Assembly: GCA_903826865.1 (NCBI GenBank)
Contig: CAIKGD010000048.1
Location: forward strand, 62,001 to 126,000
Length of the DNA stretch: 64,000 nucleotides
Direction: 5' to 3'
Source of the DNA: an uncultured Verrucomicrobiota bacterium
GTDB lineage: Bacteria > Verrucomicrobiota > Kiritimatiellia > Kiritimatiellales > Tichowtungiaceae
Shown: positions 7,967-16,195 of the stretch, in pieces
Layout of the letters: each line of letters begins with the position of its first letter
Position numbering within the stretch: the stretch's first letter is position 1
Notes under the pieces: model-generated
Seen by the model: only the letters and a program-made list of their open reading frames with translations
Database searches by the model: none
Told to the model about the DNA's origin: nothing
Made by a program: the position numbers and the translations under genes

Positions 7967-8278
7967 ATGGCAATAAAATTAATAATGGAGCATCCGAACA
8001 CGGGAATTATCAAGCGGGCACCGATTGGTTATTCAGTAACCACATTATTTTTTGGCCCTCTTCCTGCGCTGTTGAGGGGTAATTTGAAATGGGCCGTTAT
8101 CATGGCACTTCTAGCTGGTACCGGCATTCCATGGCTGGTTTTCCCGTTCCTTTACAATAAGTTATATGTGAAAACGCTATTGAACAAGGGGTTTAAGGTC
8201 ATTGATGCGGAAGGTGCGTCTATTGAAAATATTAAACGCCTGCTTAATATTAATCTTCCCATGTTGGAGAAAAAGTGA
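7967..8278 (+). CDS. Small membrane protein of unknown function
   Basis: A 103-residue protein. The start at 7967 (MAIKLIMEHPNTG) is chosen because GGGGGGAA sits 7 bases upstream. Its core, GYSVTTLFFGPLPALLRGN followed by AVIMALLAGTGIPWLVFPF, should form two membrane segments, flanked by a basic N-terminus and a C-terminal part reading YVKTLLNKGFKVIDAEG. The layout resembles small DUF2628/HrgC-like membrane proteins often next to zinc-ribbon proteins, but I cannot name it securely. Its stop overlaps the start of the next gene, so the two are translationally coupled. Confidence 0.6.
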   Translation: MAIKLIMEHPNTGIIKRAPIGYSVTTLFFGPLPALLRGNLKWAVIMALLAGTGIPWLVFPFLYNKLYVKTLLNKGFKVIDAEGASIENIKRLLNINLPMLEKK

Positions 8279-8622
8279 CAGTTCTGGCAGACGATCATAA
8301 AAGCAACACGTTTTTTTGTCTCAAGTGCGGGCGTCCGAATCCCGGAGAGAGTTTTAAGTGCGTACAGTGCGGGTGCCTGTTGCCTGACAGTCCAAGAAGT
8401 AGCGATGAAAATGCCCCGGCTATTCTGTCACGTAGGCTTGCTATGTTTGCGTTAATCCCTGGACTGGGTTTTTTTCTGGGCATCCCAGCGATGATCTTAG
8501 CAAATCAGGGGTTGAGGTTTGCTAGAAGACACCCTAACCGGATCGGGAAAACGGCCTCATATGCCGGATTTTTTTTGGGTCTATTGGGGATGATTATCTC
8601 GGTGTGCTCTTTCTTCCCCTAA
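8275..8622 (+). CDS. Zinc-ribbon membrane protein
   Basis: A 115-residue protein starting at a GTG that overlaps the preceding stop. Residues 15-35 form a zinc ribbon, CLKCGRPNPGESFKCVQCG (two CxxC pairs), followed by a short polar linker. Two hydrophobic segments then follow, around LAMFALIPGLGFFLGIPAMI and AGFFLGLLGMIISVCSFF, with RRHPNRIGK between them, like DUF4190-type tails. A role in the membrane with a cytosolic zinc-binding head is likely; function is unknown. Its 3' end overlaps the convergent ribF gene by 29 bp. Confidence 0.65.
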   Translation: MTVLADDHKSNTFFCLKCGRPNPGESFKCVQCGCLLPDSPRSSDENAPAILSRRLAMFALIPGLGFFLGIPAMILANQGLRFARRHPNRIGKTASYAGFFLGLLGMIISVCSFFP

Positions 8623-9595
8623 CTAGTTCGCGAATCTGCGCGACATCTTTTGCGATTTGCGCGATCAGCGTCTCTTTGGAAGGGAAAGGCTGAACGTCGC
8701 GAAGTTTTTTGACCAGACAGACTTCGATCTGCTGTCCGTAAAGGTTGCCGTCGAAATCCAGCAGATAGGCTTCGATCACCGGGTCTGGATCCTTAAAGGT
8801 TTTCCGTTCGCCGATGAAGACGGCGCTGGGAAACAGTTTAGAGTTCAGAGCTTTCGGTTCAGAGTTTTCTGAATTTGAACCCTGAACTTCGAACTCTGAA
8901 TTTTGAACTCGCGTATACGCGGCATAGACGCCGGGAGCGGGGATCAGTTCGTTTTCAGGGTCAACGTTGGCTGTGGGGAAACCGAGTCCGTGTCCGATGC
9001 CGCGGCCTTTGACGACGGTGCCGAAAATACAAAAGGGGCGGCCCAGCATCTGTTCGGCGAGCGGGATGTTGCCGTCGCGCACGGCCTGCCGGATGTGGGT
9101 GCTGGAGATTTTTTCTTCGTCGTAAAGAACCGGCTGCACGGCGGTGGCGGTGATGCCGTGTCCGGCGCAGAGGTTTTTTAAAGCCGGGAATTTTCCGCGC
9201 GCTTTGTAACCGAAGGACCAGTCGGTGCCGCAGACGACGCCGCAGAGGGTCGGCAGTTTTTTCCAAAGGCTGGAAAGGAACTGTTCCGGCTCTGTGTGCG
9301 CGAAAGATTTGTCGAACGGAATAGCGATAACGCCGTGTACGCCGAGTGCTTCGAACTGCCGCAGGCGGCAGGTCTCCGCGCTGATAAGCGGCGGCGCGGT
9401 TTTCGGGCTGAGGACTTTGGCGGGGTGCGGATTGAAAGTGAAGACCCACGCTTCGCCGCCGCGCGCTCCGGCTTGCTCGACGGCGGTGGCGATGACTTTC
9501 CGGTGACCGATGTGTACTCCATCGAAACATCCCATCGCGAGGACAATGGGTTTGTCGGTTTGCGGAATCTCTTCGAGGTTTCTAACGTGAAGCAT
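8594..9595 (-). CDS. ribF: Bifunctional riboflavin kinase / FAD synthetase
   Basis: A 333-residue enzyme that phosphorylates riboflavin to FMN and adenylylates FMN to FAD. The N-terminal FAD synthetase domain (about 1-185) shows AMGCFDGVHIGHRKVI, the nucleotidyltransferase GxHxGH motif, and ISSTHIRQAV. The C-terminal kinase domain begins near GRPFCIFGTVVKGRGIGHGL and has the FPTANV metal/nucleotide motif. It ends the nusA-infB-rbfA-truB-ribF operon; its start overlaps the truB stop by one base (TGATG). Oddity: residues 229-254 are encoded by an inserted heptad repeat between PGVYAAYTRV and SAVFIGERKTF, where other RibF proteins have a short turn. It probably makes a tolerated surface loop. 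Confidence 0.95.
   Translation of the reverse strand: MLHVRNLEEIPQTDKPIVLAMGCFDGVHIGHRKVIATAVEQAGARGGEAWVFTFNPHPAKVLSPKTAPPLISAETCRLRQFEALGVHGVIAIPFDKSFAHTEPEQFLSSLWKKLPTLCGVVCGTDWSFGYKARGKFPALKNLCAGHGITATAVQPVLYDEEKISSTHIRQAVRDGNIPLAEQMLGRPFCIFGTVVKGRGIGHGLGFPTANVDPENELIPAPGVYAAYTRVQNSEFEVQGSNSENSEPKALNSKLFPSAVFIGERKTFKDPDPVIEAYLLDFDGNLYGQQIEVCLVKKLRDVQPFPSKETLIAQIAKDVAQIRELVRGRKSTPR
8835..8911. repeat. Eleven-unit heptad repeat hairpin inside ribF
   Basis: The 77 bp divide exactly into eleven 7-mers: five of the type AGTTYAG (AGTTTAG, AGTTCAG and variants) and then six of the type GAACTYT, which is the reverse complement of the first type. The two arms can fold into a long imperfect hairpin. 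The repeat is translated in frame as RibF residues 229-254 without a stop codon. Confidence 0.85.
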
Positions 9596-10311
9596 CAGGC
9601 AAACTGATTAACAGAAATGATGTGTTTTTCAAGTTCCGTACGATCCCATTTCAGGACGTCGTCGAGTTTCCAGGCATCGGAAAGACTGAAATCTCCGGAC
9701 TGTGTGCGCCGCAATTGCGACAGGCAGGCGCCGCAGCCGAGGCGCCGGCCGAGGTCGTGGGCGAGGGTGCGCACATAGGTGCCCTTGGTGGATTTAACTT
9801 CGAAGGTAAAGCGCGGTGGGTTGAATTCATGCAGAGCGAATTTATAGATGTGGATGAAACGCGGCTCGCGTTCGACTTCCTGGCCCTTGCGGGCGAGTTT
9901 GTAGAGCGGGACGCCGTTCTGCTTGATAGCGGAAACCATGGGCGGCATCTGCATCTGATCGCCGAGCGCGGTTTTCATTTCGGCGCGGAGCTGTTCTTCA
10001 GTGACACCGGAAGGATCTTTTTCAGCTGTGATTTCGCCGTCGGTGTCCTGCGAGTTCGTTTCGACGCCGAGCAGGATTTCGCCTTCGTAGGTTTTGTCGC
10101 CGCCCATGATTTTTGCGGACAGCCGGGTTCCCCGTCCGATCAGCAGGACGACAAGACCGGTGGCGTTGGGGTCGAGTGTTCCGCCGTGACCGGTTTTGTT
10201 GAGCTGAAAATGGTTGCGGACTTTGGCGACAATATCGTGCGATGTCCATTCGCAGGGCTTGTCGATGAGAAGAACGCCGTCGGGGTCGGGCAGGAAGTTG
10301 CGCTTTTTCAT
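9595..10311 (-). CDS. truB: tRNA pseudouridine(55) synthase
   Basis: A 238-residue enzyme that makes pseudouridine 55 in the T-loop of tRNA. The opening LLIDKPCEWTSHDIVAKVRN and then KTGHGGTLDPNATGLVVLLIG match the TruB core; the Asp in GGTLDPNATG is the catalytic residue. KGTYVRTLAHDLGRRLGCGA and LRRTQSGDFS near the C-terminus are also typical. Length fits the short TruB type lacking a long PUA extension. The gene follows rbfA after a 51-bp gap containing a heptad repeat, and its stop overlaps the ribF start. Confidence 0.95.
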   Translation of the reverse strand: MKKRNFLPDPDGVLLIDKPCEWTSHDIVAKVRNHFQLNKTGHGGTLDPNATGLVVLLIGRGTRLSAKIMGGDKTYEGEILLGVETNSQDTDGEITAEKDPSGVTEEQLRAEMKTALGDQMQMPPMVSAIKQNGVPLYKLARKGQEVEREPRFIHIYKFALHEFNPPRFTFEVKSTKGTYVRTLAHDLGRRLGCGACLSQLRRTQSGDFSLSDAWKLDDVLKWDRTELEKHIISVNQFA

Positions 10312-10336
10312 TTTCGATTTGGATTCCCGGTGGCCG

Positions 10337-10364
10337 GTTAATTGCGAGTTTCGTACTGCGAACT
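10337..10364. repeat. Heptad repeat between rbfA and truB
   Basis: Four 7-bp units, GTTAATT GCGAGTT TCGTACT GCGAACT, run into the end of rbfA, overlapping its stop codon by two bases. It is a single arm only. The style matches the TGCGTAC heptads found between accA and folB. Confidence 0.55.
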
Positions 10365-10743
10365 AAAGCGTTTCTTCCGCCGGAGTATCATCTTCGGGGA
10401 TGTCGAGCTGCGCGAGGATACCCAGCACGCGATCGCCGTTTTCGATGGAGCTGTCGAGTTTGAAGTGCAGGCGCGGGGTATATTTCAGAATGACATGTTT
10501 ACTCATGCGCGCCTGAATGTCTTTACGGTGCGAGTTGAGAAAGCGGATCATCTTGGTGCGCCCCTCTTCGTGGCCGAAGATGGAGACATAGACGGTGGCA
10601 TCGTGCAGGTCGGGTGCGGTTTCGACGCCGGTGACGGTAATGGCGCTGGTGTCGAAATTACTGCTGGTGAAAAGCCGCGGAAGATCAACCGCGATCTCGC
10701 GTTTGAGCAGTTCGTTGACCCGGATGATGCGTGCGCTGGACAT
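10363..10743 (-). CDS. rbfA: Ribosome-binding factor A
   Basis: A 126-residue KH-like protein that binds the 30S subunit and helps mature the 5' end of 16S rRNA, important in cold growth. The sequence shows RIIRVNELLKREIAVDL at the N-terminus, the ITGVE-like strand ITVTGVETAPDLHDATVYVS, and LKYTPRLHFKLDSSIENGDRV towards the C-terminus, all standard for RbfA. It sits between infB and truB in the conserved nusA-infB operon. Both flanking gaps contain phased repeats, an unusual decoration of this operon. Confidence 0.93.
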   Translation of the reverse strand: MSSARIIRVNELLKREIAVDLPRLFTSSNFDTSAITVTGVETAPDLHDATVYVSIFGHEEGRTKMIRFLNSHRKDIQARMSKHVILKYTPRLHFKLDSSIENGDRVLGILAQLDIPEDDTPAEETL

Positions 10744-10750
10744 AGGAAAA

Positions 10751-10823
10751 TCAGTTATGAGTTATGAATGATAAGTGATAAACGAAAAGATATTTCTGCT
10801 CATCATTCATCACTTATAATTTA
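10751..10823. repeat. Inverted heptad repeat between infB and rbfA
   Basis: The left arm (10751-10784) contains units such as TATGAGT, TATGAAT, GATAAGT, GATAAAC; the right arm (10799-10823) contains TCATCAT, TCATCAC, TTATAAT, the reverse-complement type. The arms can pair imperfectly into an AT-rich hairpin. It nearly fills the gap between infB and rbfA. Confidence 0.75.
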
Positions 10824-10831
10824 GCATTTCC

Positions 10832-12904
10832 TTAAAGTTTCTGGGCGATTTTCTCGATGGTGTAAGCCTCGATGATATCGCCTTCCTGGAAATTGGCAAA
10901 ATTGTCGGGGCGGATACCGCATTCCTGCCCGTCGCGTACTTCGGCGGAATCGCTCTGGAAGCGTTTGAGCGAGCCGATGGTACCTTTGTAGAGCACTTCG
11001 CTGCCGCGTTTGATGCGGATGCTGGCCCGTGAGGTGACTTTGCCTTCAATAACCATGCAGCCGGCGACTTTATTGCGCTTGCCCATGTCAAAGATCGCTT
11101 TGATTTCGGCTTTTCCGAGGTAGGTTTCGCGCAGTTCGGGATCGAGCAGTCCGCACATGGCGGCTTCGACCTCTTCGAGCAGCTCATAAATAATGCTGTA
11201 GAGGCGGATTTCGACGCCTTCTTTTTTGGCGGCGGCGGTGACGCCGTTTTCTTTGGCAACGTGGAAGCCGAGAATGATCGCGTTGGAGGCGCTGGCCAGC
11301 ATGATATCGTTGGTGGTGATGTTGCCGACATCGCTGGAGAGAATCTTCAGTTTCACCTTATCGCTCTTGATTCCTGCGAGCGAATGGACAATGGCTTCGA
11401 CGGAACCCTGTACGTCACATTTAACAATGACATTGAGCTCTTTGATTTCGCCGGCACCGGCCTGTGCAAAAAGATCGTCGAGCGAGATTTTACCGCGCGA
11501 GGTCTGATTCAGATCGGCGGACTTAATGTCGGCCAGCAGCGTTTCAGAAAGCTGTCTGGCTTCGGCTGCACTGGCACATACCGTGAACTCATCACCTGCG
11601 CCGGGGACGCCGGTAAGGCCGAGACATTTTACGGCGCAGGACGGACCGGCCGTGCGGACCTGTTTGCCCTGATCGTTGATCAGTGCTTTGATGCGTCCGC
11701 ATTGGGCGCCGCAAATAACGTTGTCGCCGACTTTGAGAGTGCCGTCCCGCACGAGCAGTGTAGCCGTCGGACCCATGCCGGGCTCCATCTGTGCTTCAAT
11801 AACATAGCCGTTGGCCCGTTTATGCGCATTGGCCCGGAGTTCGAGCATTTCAGCGTCGAGCGAGATGCGTTCCAGCAGAGCATCTATGCCTGCGCCGGTG
11901 GCGGCGCTGACCGGAATACAGCCGACGGTTCCGCCCCATTCTTCAACCATAACACCGTGCTCGTTGAGCTGTTGCTTGATGCGGTCGGGATGAGTGCCGG
12001 GCAGATCCATCTTATTCAGGGCAACGATGATACAGACGCCTGCCGCTTTGGCGTGCTTGATGGCTTCGATCGTTTGCGGCATGACACCGTCATCGGCAGC
12101 GACGACGAGTACTGCAATATCGGTGACGTTGGCGCCGCGGGCGCGCATGGCGGTGAAGGCAGCATGGCCGGGTGTGTCGAGAAAGGTGATTTGTCGCGCA
12201 TCCATATCGACCGTATAGGCTCCGATATGCTGGGTGATGCCGCCGGATTCGCCAGCGACCACTTTGGTATTGCGGATGCGGTCGAGCAGTGAGGTTTTGC
12301 CGTGGTCGACATGGCCCATAAAAGTGACGATCGGCGGGCGGATTTCGAGATCTTCAGGCCGGTCTTTTTCGACCGGTGCCACCGGTTTGCGCGGCGTCGC
12401 TTCGGCCGGCTTGGACTGCGGTTTATCTTTTTTCTTCAGTTCAACCGTAAAACCGTGCTTTTCACCGATTTGTTTGGCGATCTTGATATCGATATCCTGA
12501 TTGATCGACGCAAAGATGTTCATTCTCATCAGCTCGGCGATAAGCTGGTTGGGCTTGAGAGCCATTTTTTCGGCCAGCTCTTTAACGGCGATTTGCGGCT
12601 TGGCGAAAGAGAGAATGAGGGAAGCTTCTTCGGCAGGCTCTTCCGTTTCTTCCGGTTCCGGAACAGACTCTTTTTGTTGTTGAGGAACTTCTGGTGCTGG
12701 TGCAGCAGCGGGAGCGTTCTTGGCCGCCTTGGCTGTACGGGCCGCTTCGATAGAAGCGAAACCGAGTTCATCGCAGACAATGGCGACCTGCTTATCGGCG
12801 ATAAGGCTCTGGCCGTCTTCGGCCTTGATCTCCACATCACTGAGGATTTCAAGCAGCTCTTCGACGGTCACGTCTAAATCAGTGGCTAGTTCGTGGACTC
12901 TCAT
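10832..12904 (-). CDS. infB: Translation initiation factor IF-2
   Basis: A 690-residue GTPase that places initiator tRNA on the 30S subunit and promotes subunit joining. The N-terminus [20 protein letters not shown] is the IF2N domain, followed by an Ala/Pro/Glu-rich linker (about 60-110) and a second IF2N-like region. The G domain near residue 195 has [14 protein letters not shown] (G1), DTPGHAAF (G3) and ALNKMD (G4); the C-terminal domains 2-4 follow, ending [17 protein letters not shown]. It is on the short side for IF-2, with a reduced linker. The start overlaps the nusA stop by four bases (ATGA). Confidence 0.97.
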   Translation of the reverse strand: MRVHELATDLDVTVEELLEILSDVEIKAEDGQSLIADKQVAIVCDELGFASIEAARTAKAAKNAPAAAPAPEVPQQQKESVPEPEETEEPAEEASLILSFAKPQIAVKELAEKMALKPNQLIAELMRMNIFASINQDIDIKIAKQIGEKHGFTVELKKKDKPQSKPAEATPRKPVAPVEKDRPEDLEIRPPIVTFMGHVDHGKTSLLDRIRNTKVVAGESGGITQHIGAYTVDMDARQITFLDTPGHAAFTAMRARGANVTDIAVLVVAADDGVMPQTIEAIKHAKAAGVCIIVALNKMDLPGTHPDRIKQQLNEHGVMVEEWGGTVGCIPVSAATGAGIDALLERISLDAEMLELRANAHKRANGYVIEAQMEPGMGPTATLLVRDGTLKVGDNVICGAQCGRIKALINDQGKQVRTAGPSCAVKCLGLTGVPGAGDEFTVCASAAEARQLSETLLADIKSADLNQTSRGKISLDDLFAQAGAGEIKELNVIVKCDVQGSVEAIVHSLAGIKSDKVKLKILSSDVGNITTNDIMLASASNAIILGFHVAKENGVTAAAKKEGVEIRLYSIIYELLEEVEAAMCGLLDPELRETYLGKAEIKAIFDMGKRNKVAGCMVIEGKVTSRASIRIKRGSEVLYKGTIGSLKRFQSDSAEVRDGQECGIRPDNFANFQEGDIIEAYTIEKIAQKL

Positions 12905-14172
12905 TCTTTAATTTCACCATGTTTTGCCGTGTAGGCTTTTTCCGCAGCGCTCCAGAGAGCCTGCGCCTGTTCAGGGGTAACGTCCTCGATCTCTGCGAGG
13001 TCAGACAAATCCGCGGCCATAATGCCTTCAATAGACAGGAAGCCCGCGTAAACCAGTTTTTCAGCCCATTCTTCGCCGATTCCTGAAACGGCAGCCAGCC
13101 CGGAGACGGCGGCGGCGACGCGCTCTTCAAAATTCATGGCCTCTTCATCCTTCTGAATGTCGACGCGCCAGCCGATCAGTTTGGAGGTGAGACGGGCGTT
13201 CTGGCCGCGTTTGCCGATAGCTAGCGACAGCTGGTCGGCATCAACCGTGACGGTGACGGTGTGGGTCGGTTCGTCCACGGCGACGGTTTTGAGCTTGGCA
13301 GGGGCGAGTGCGTTGACGACCAGCGTCTTGATATCATCGCTCCAGCGGACGATATCGATCTTCTCGCCATTGAGTTCGCGAACGATGTTTTTGACGCGCA
13401 TGCCGCGGATGCCGACGCAGGCTCCGACGGGATCAACCCGTTCGTCGTGTGAAATAACCGCCACTTTGCTGCGGCAGCCGGCTTCGCGGGCAATACCGCG
13501 GATTTCCATAGTTCCGTCGGCAATTTCCGAGACTTCCAGTTCGAAAAGGCGGCGGACAAAGTCCGGATGGCTGCGGGAAAGAAGAATTTCAGGACCGGAT
13601 TCCCGTTCCTTGATGGAGACGATATAGGCACGAATGCGTTCGCCGACTTCGTATTCTTCGGTCGGAACGCGCTCTTTGGAAGGCATTGTGCCTTCGGCGC
13701 CGTGGTCGAGTTCGATAATTACGGTGCTGCGCTCGAAGCGACGCACTGTACCAGTGACAATTTCTCCGGTGCGGTTTTTGTAATCTTCGAAAATCCGGCT
13801 CTTTTCCGCCTGCCGGATGCGTTGCAGAATAGTTTGCTTGGCGGTCTGCGCGGCGATACGACCGAAATTGCGCGGTGTGGATTCAATTTCGACGATTTCA
13901 TCGAGCTGGGCGGAGGGATTGGTGCGACGGGCTTCAGCCAGACTGACTTCGTTGTAGCGATCATTGACTGCAATGACTACCTTCTTTCGCGCAAAGGCTT
14001 TTATATCAAGGGTTTCCCTGCTTATTTCAACGCGCAGATCCTCAGCGTCGGCTATGCTTTTGCTGGCGGCATTCTGTAAAGCAGATTCAATTGCACCGAT
14101 AATGGTTTCGCGATCAACTCCGCGCTCACGTTCCATGTATTCCACAACGGCACTCAGTTCGCTGTTCATCAT
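12901..14172 (-). CDS. nusA: Transcription termination/antitermination factor NusA
   Basis: A 423-residue RNA polymerase accessory protein. The N-terminal domain (1-130) starts MMNSELSAVVEYMERERGVD; the S1 domain follows (TGEIVTGTVRRFERSTVIIE), then the two KH domains with VGACVGIRGMRVKNIVREL and QLSLAIGKRGQNARLTSKL. A short C-terminal helix-hairpin-helix-like region ends the protein (GIGEEWAEKLVYAGF). The gene heads the nusA-infB-rbfA-truB-ribF operon. The usual upstream rimP gene is absent here; a rhomboid gene lies upstream instead, separated by a terminator. Confidence 0.96.
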   Translation of the reverse strand: MMNSELSAVVEYMERERGVDRETIIGAIESALQNAASKSIADAEDLRVEISRETLDIKAFARKKVVIAVNDRYNEVSLAEARRTNPSAQLDEIVEIESTPRNFGRIAAQTAKQTILQRIRQAEKSRIFEDYKNRTGEIVTGTVRRFERSTVIIELDHGAEGTMPSKERVPTEEYEVGERIRAYIVSIKERESGPEILLSRSHPDFVRRLFELEVSEIADGTMEIRGIAREAGCRSKVAVISHDERVDPVGACVGIRGMRVKNIVRELNGEKIDIVRWSDDIKTLVVNALAPAKLKTVAVDEPTHTVTVTVDADQLSLAIGKRGQNARLTSKLIGWRVDIQKDEEAMNFEERVAAAVSGLAAVSGIGEEWAEKLVYAGFLSIEGIMAADLSDLAEIEDVTPEQAQALWSAAEKAYTAKHGEIKE

Positions 14173-14222
14173 TTCCTCCCGATTTCAAAAAGCTTTAAAA
14201 TAACAGGTTCTTTTAGAAAAAA

Positions 14223-14245
14223 AGAGCGGACCGAGGGCCCGCTCT
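14223..14245 (-). terminator. Terminator downstream of the rhomboid gene
   Basis: A stem AGAGCGG / CCGCTCT with a loop is followed on the minus strand by a run of seven T (plus-strand A-run 14217-14223). It separates the rhomboid gene from nusA, so nusA must have its own promoter between about 14173 and 14222. Confidence 0.7.
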
Positions 14246-14328
14246 CTTCCATTAGAGACCAGTTTCAAAGCCTGCAATCTACGCTTCCGGAGAAGGCGGG
14301 TCAAGGGGTTTTTGAACAGGACATTTTC

Positions 14329-14349
14329 CGTATTACTTATTACACATTA
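14329..14349. repeat. Heptad repeat at the end of the rhomboid gene
   Basis: Three 7-bp units, CGTATTA CTTATTA CACATTA, span the stop codon of the rhomboid gene. It is a single arm with no inverted partner. Confidence 0.45.
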
Positions 14350-15114
14350 TTGTTTCCCGGCGCGTTTCAGCAAGTCGCGTTCGCGGCTTGTCAGCGAATG
14401 CATGCCTTGCTGTGCGGCTTTGTCGAGGATTCTGTCTATCTCAGCGCGGCTGACGGGCGGGTTTCCTTTCGGGCGGAACTTTTCCTTAATTTTATGCAGA
14501 ATGTCAGGTCGGCCGATGATGGTGGCATAGATATAACCGGCAATACCTCCGCCGAGATGCGCGGCGTTGGCAATATGTCCGCCGGGCCCGGCGAGAGTGT
14601 GCATGAATTCGTAGGCACCGAGCAGGAGGACGAAAAGCCACGCTTTGATGGGCACAAAAGGCATAAAAATAAGGATGAGTTCGCGCTTAGGGTAGAGCGC
14701 AGCATAAGCGCCGAGTACTCCAAAGACGGCACCGGAGGCGCCGATACAGGAACCGTAAGGCGAGAGAAGTGACCATCCCAAGCCGCCGAGGATACCGCTT
14801 AGGAAATAAAGGGCGAAGAAGCGGTTGGTGCCGAGCGTACGCTCGGTTTCCGGCCCCAGAAAGTACAGTCCCATCATATTGGAGAACAGATGACCGATCC
14901 CCTGATGAATAAACTGATAGGTCACAAGCTGCCAGAAACTGAATGTGGTCCACCAGTTGACTCGCAGGGCGCCGAACCGGCTCAGCGGGTAATGGAAAAC
15001 GTATTCAATAACATAGGCGGCGATGTTGGCAAAGATTAGCATCTGCACGCCAAAGGTCATTTGGGTCGGGTTGCCGTGGATATCTTGAGTTGCGGTTCGC
15101 ATGGTCGGCATCAT
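14347..15114 (-). CDS. Rhomboid-family intramembrane serine protease
   Basis: A 255-residue polytopic membrane protein. The active-site serine lies in GASGAVFGVLGAYAALYP, and the catalytic His is in the last core helix in AAHLGGGIAGYIYATIIG. The N-terminal-side HQGIGHLFSNMMGLYFLGPE is the conserved H-x3-HLxxNM-like segment of rhomboids. About six hydrophobic segments can be counted, followed by a soluble tail ending LLKRAGKQ. Rhomboids cut transmembrane segments of substrate proteins; the substrate is unknown. It diverges from the L,D-transpeptidase gene across a gap of about 79 bp. Confidence 0.9.
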   Translation of the reverse strand: MMPTMRTATQDIHGNPTQMTFGVQMLIFANIAAYVIEYVFHYPLSRFGALRVNWWTTFSFWQLVTYQFIHQGIGHLFSNMMGLYFLGPETERTLGTNRFFALYFLSGILGGLGWSLLSPYGSCIGASGAVFGVLGAYAALYPKRELILIFMPFVPIKAWLFVLLLGAYEFMHTLAGPGGHIANAAHLGGGIAGYIYATIIGRPDILHKIKEKFRPKGNPPVSRAEIDRILDKAAQQGMHSLTSRERDLLKRAGKQ

Positions 15115-15193
15115 AGCCGATTTTTAATGGATTGCAAAAGCGTATGGTTTGAATTAGTTTCCTCCCCCAATTGCAGTGTTTCGGGATAGAAAA

Positions 15194-16174
15194 ATGACAG
15201 ATATTTTTGTAAAATCTTATGACGAACAGCGCAAACCTCCTTCGAGGTTTATTGTGACCGGATTGGTTGTGCTGGCTGTAACCGTAGTTGTGATCGGCCT
15301 GTGCCTATGGATGGACAGCCGTTCGGTTAAAGCATCTGCGGCAAAGTCGGCGGCTCAGGAAAAGCCGGTTGCCGCGCCGGTTAAACCTCCGGTTCCGGCA
15401 CCCGCGCCGGTTGCTCCGGCTCCGGCCGCTCCGGCTGTTCCGCCTGCCGATCTTAAAGCACAGCAGCTTTTCACCCGCGCCCAGAGCCTTGCCGCCGCCG
15501 GCAGTCTGGCTCAGGCGCGCGACCTGCTCGGCGAAGTAATCGCGACGGCTTCTGAAGAAAGCCTAAAAAACAACGCTCTGCGCGTTCAGGGGCGTATTAA
15601 TGTACAACTTTTCCTTTCCACGACGCCGACCCCGGAAAAGAAAAACTATGTCATCCAGCCTGGTGATTCATTCGATAAAATTGCGCGGCAGAACAAGACT
15701 ACGGTTGAGCTGATCCGCAAAATGAACAAAATTGAAAACAACATGATTTATCCCGGCGGACGCCTGCTCATTCCTGCCGCACCGTTTGTTGTACAGGTCG
15801 ATAAATCCGCTAAAACTGTTGATTTGACCATGAACGGAAAACTGTTTAAGCGTTACATCGCCGGACTCGGCATGAACGGCAAAACGCCGCTTGGCACGTT
15901 CCGCACCGTCGTGCACCAGACCAATCCCGCCTGGACGCCGCCGGGCGGCGGCATCATCCCCTTCGGCGATCCGCGCAATCTGCTTGGCACCCGCTGGATG
16001 TCTATTCAGGACTCAACCCGGCCTGAAATCAAAGGCTTCGGTATTCACGGCACTCCTGCGCGCGACAGTATCGGCGCTGAAACCAGCAATGGGTGTATCC
16101 GGATGCTGAACGAGGATGTCGAAGAACTCTACCTGCTGATTCCCCGCGGGACGGATGTCATCATCAGCGAATAA
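15194..16174 (+). CDS. LysM-containing L,D-transpeptidase (YkuD domain)
   Basis: A 326-residue envelope enzyme from the ATG at 15194 (GGGAT lies 8 bases upstream; a GTG at 15176 is less likely). One N-terminal membrane helix (GLVVLAVTVVVIGLCLWM) anchors it. An Ala/Pro-rich linker follows, then a helical segment (ARDLLGEVIATASEE), a LysM domain starting YVIQPGDSFDKIARQNKTTV, and a C-terminal YkuD domain. The catalytic motif is complete: GFGIHGTPARDSIG then SNGCIRM with the nucleophilic Cys. It probably makes 3-3 crosslinks in peptidoglycan or attaches proteins to it. The monocistronic gene precedes accA by 21 bp. Confidence 0.92.
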   Translation: MTDIFVKSYDEQRKPPSRFIVTGLVVLAVTVVVIGLCLWMDSRSVKASAAKSAAQEKPVAAPVKPPVPAPAPVAPAPAAPAVPPADLKAQQLFTRAQSLAAAGSLAQARDLLGEVIATASEESLKNNALRVQGRINVQLFLSTTPTPEKKNYVIQPGDSFDKIARQNKTTVELIRKMNKIENNMIYPGGRLLIPAAPFVVQVDKSAKTVDLTMNGKLFKRYIAGLGMNGKTPLGTFRTVVHQTNPAWTPPGGGIIPFGDPRNLLGTRWMSIQDSTRPEIKGFGIHGTPARDSIGAETSNGCIRMLNEDVEELYLLIPRGTDVIISE

Positions 16175-16195
16175 CCAACCTTTAGGAGTTGTGCT

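Noticed and set aside
8835-8911. Repeat array considered as a CRISPR or TALE-like array
   Set aside because: Units are 7 bp without spacers, inverted half-way, and inside ribF; no cas gene nearby.
11261-12292. Long open frame of 343 codons antisense to infB
   Set aside because: Shadow of the strongly coding infB frame in GC-rich DNA; no start signal or family match.
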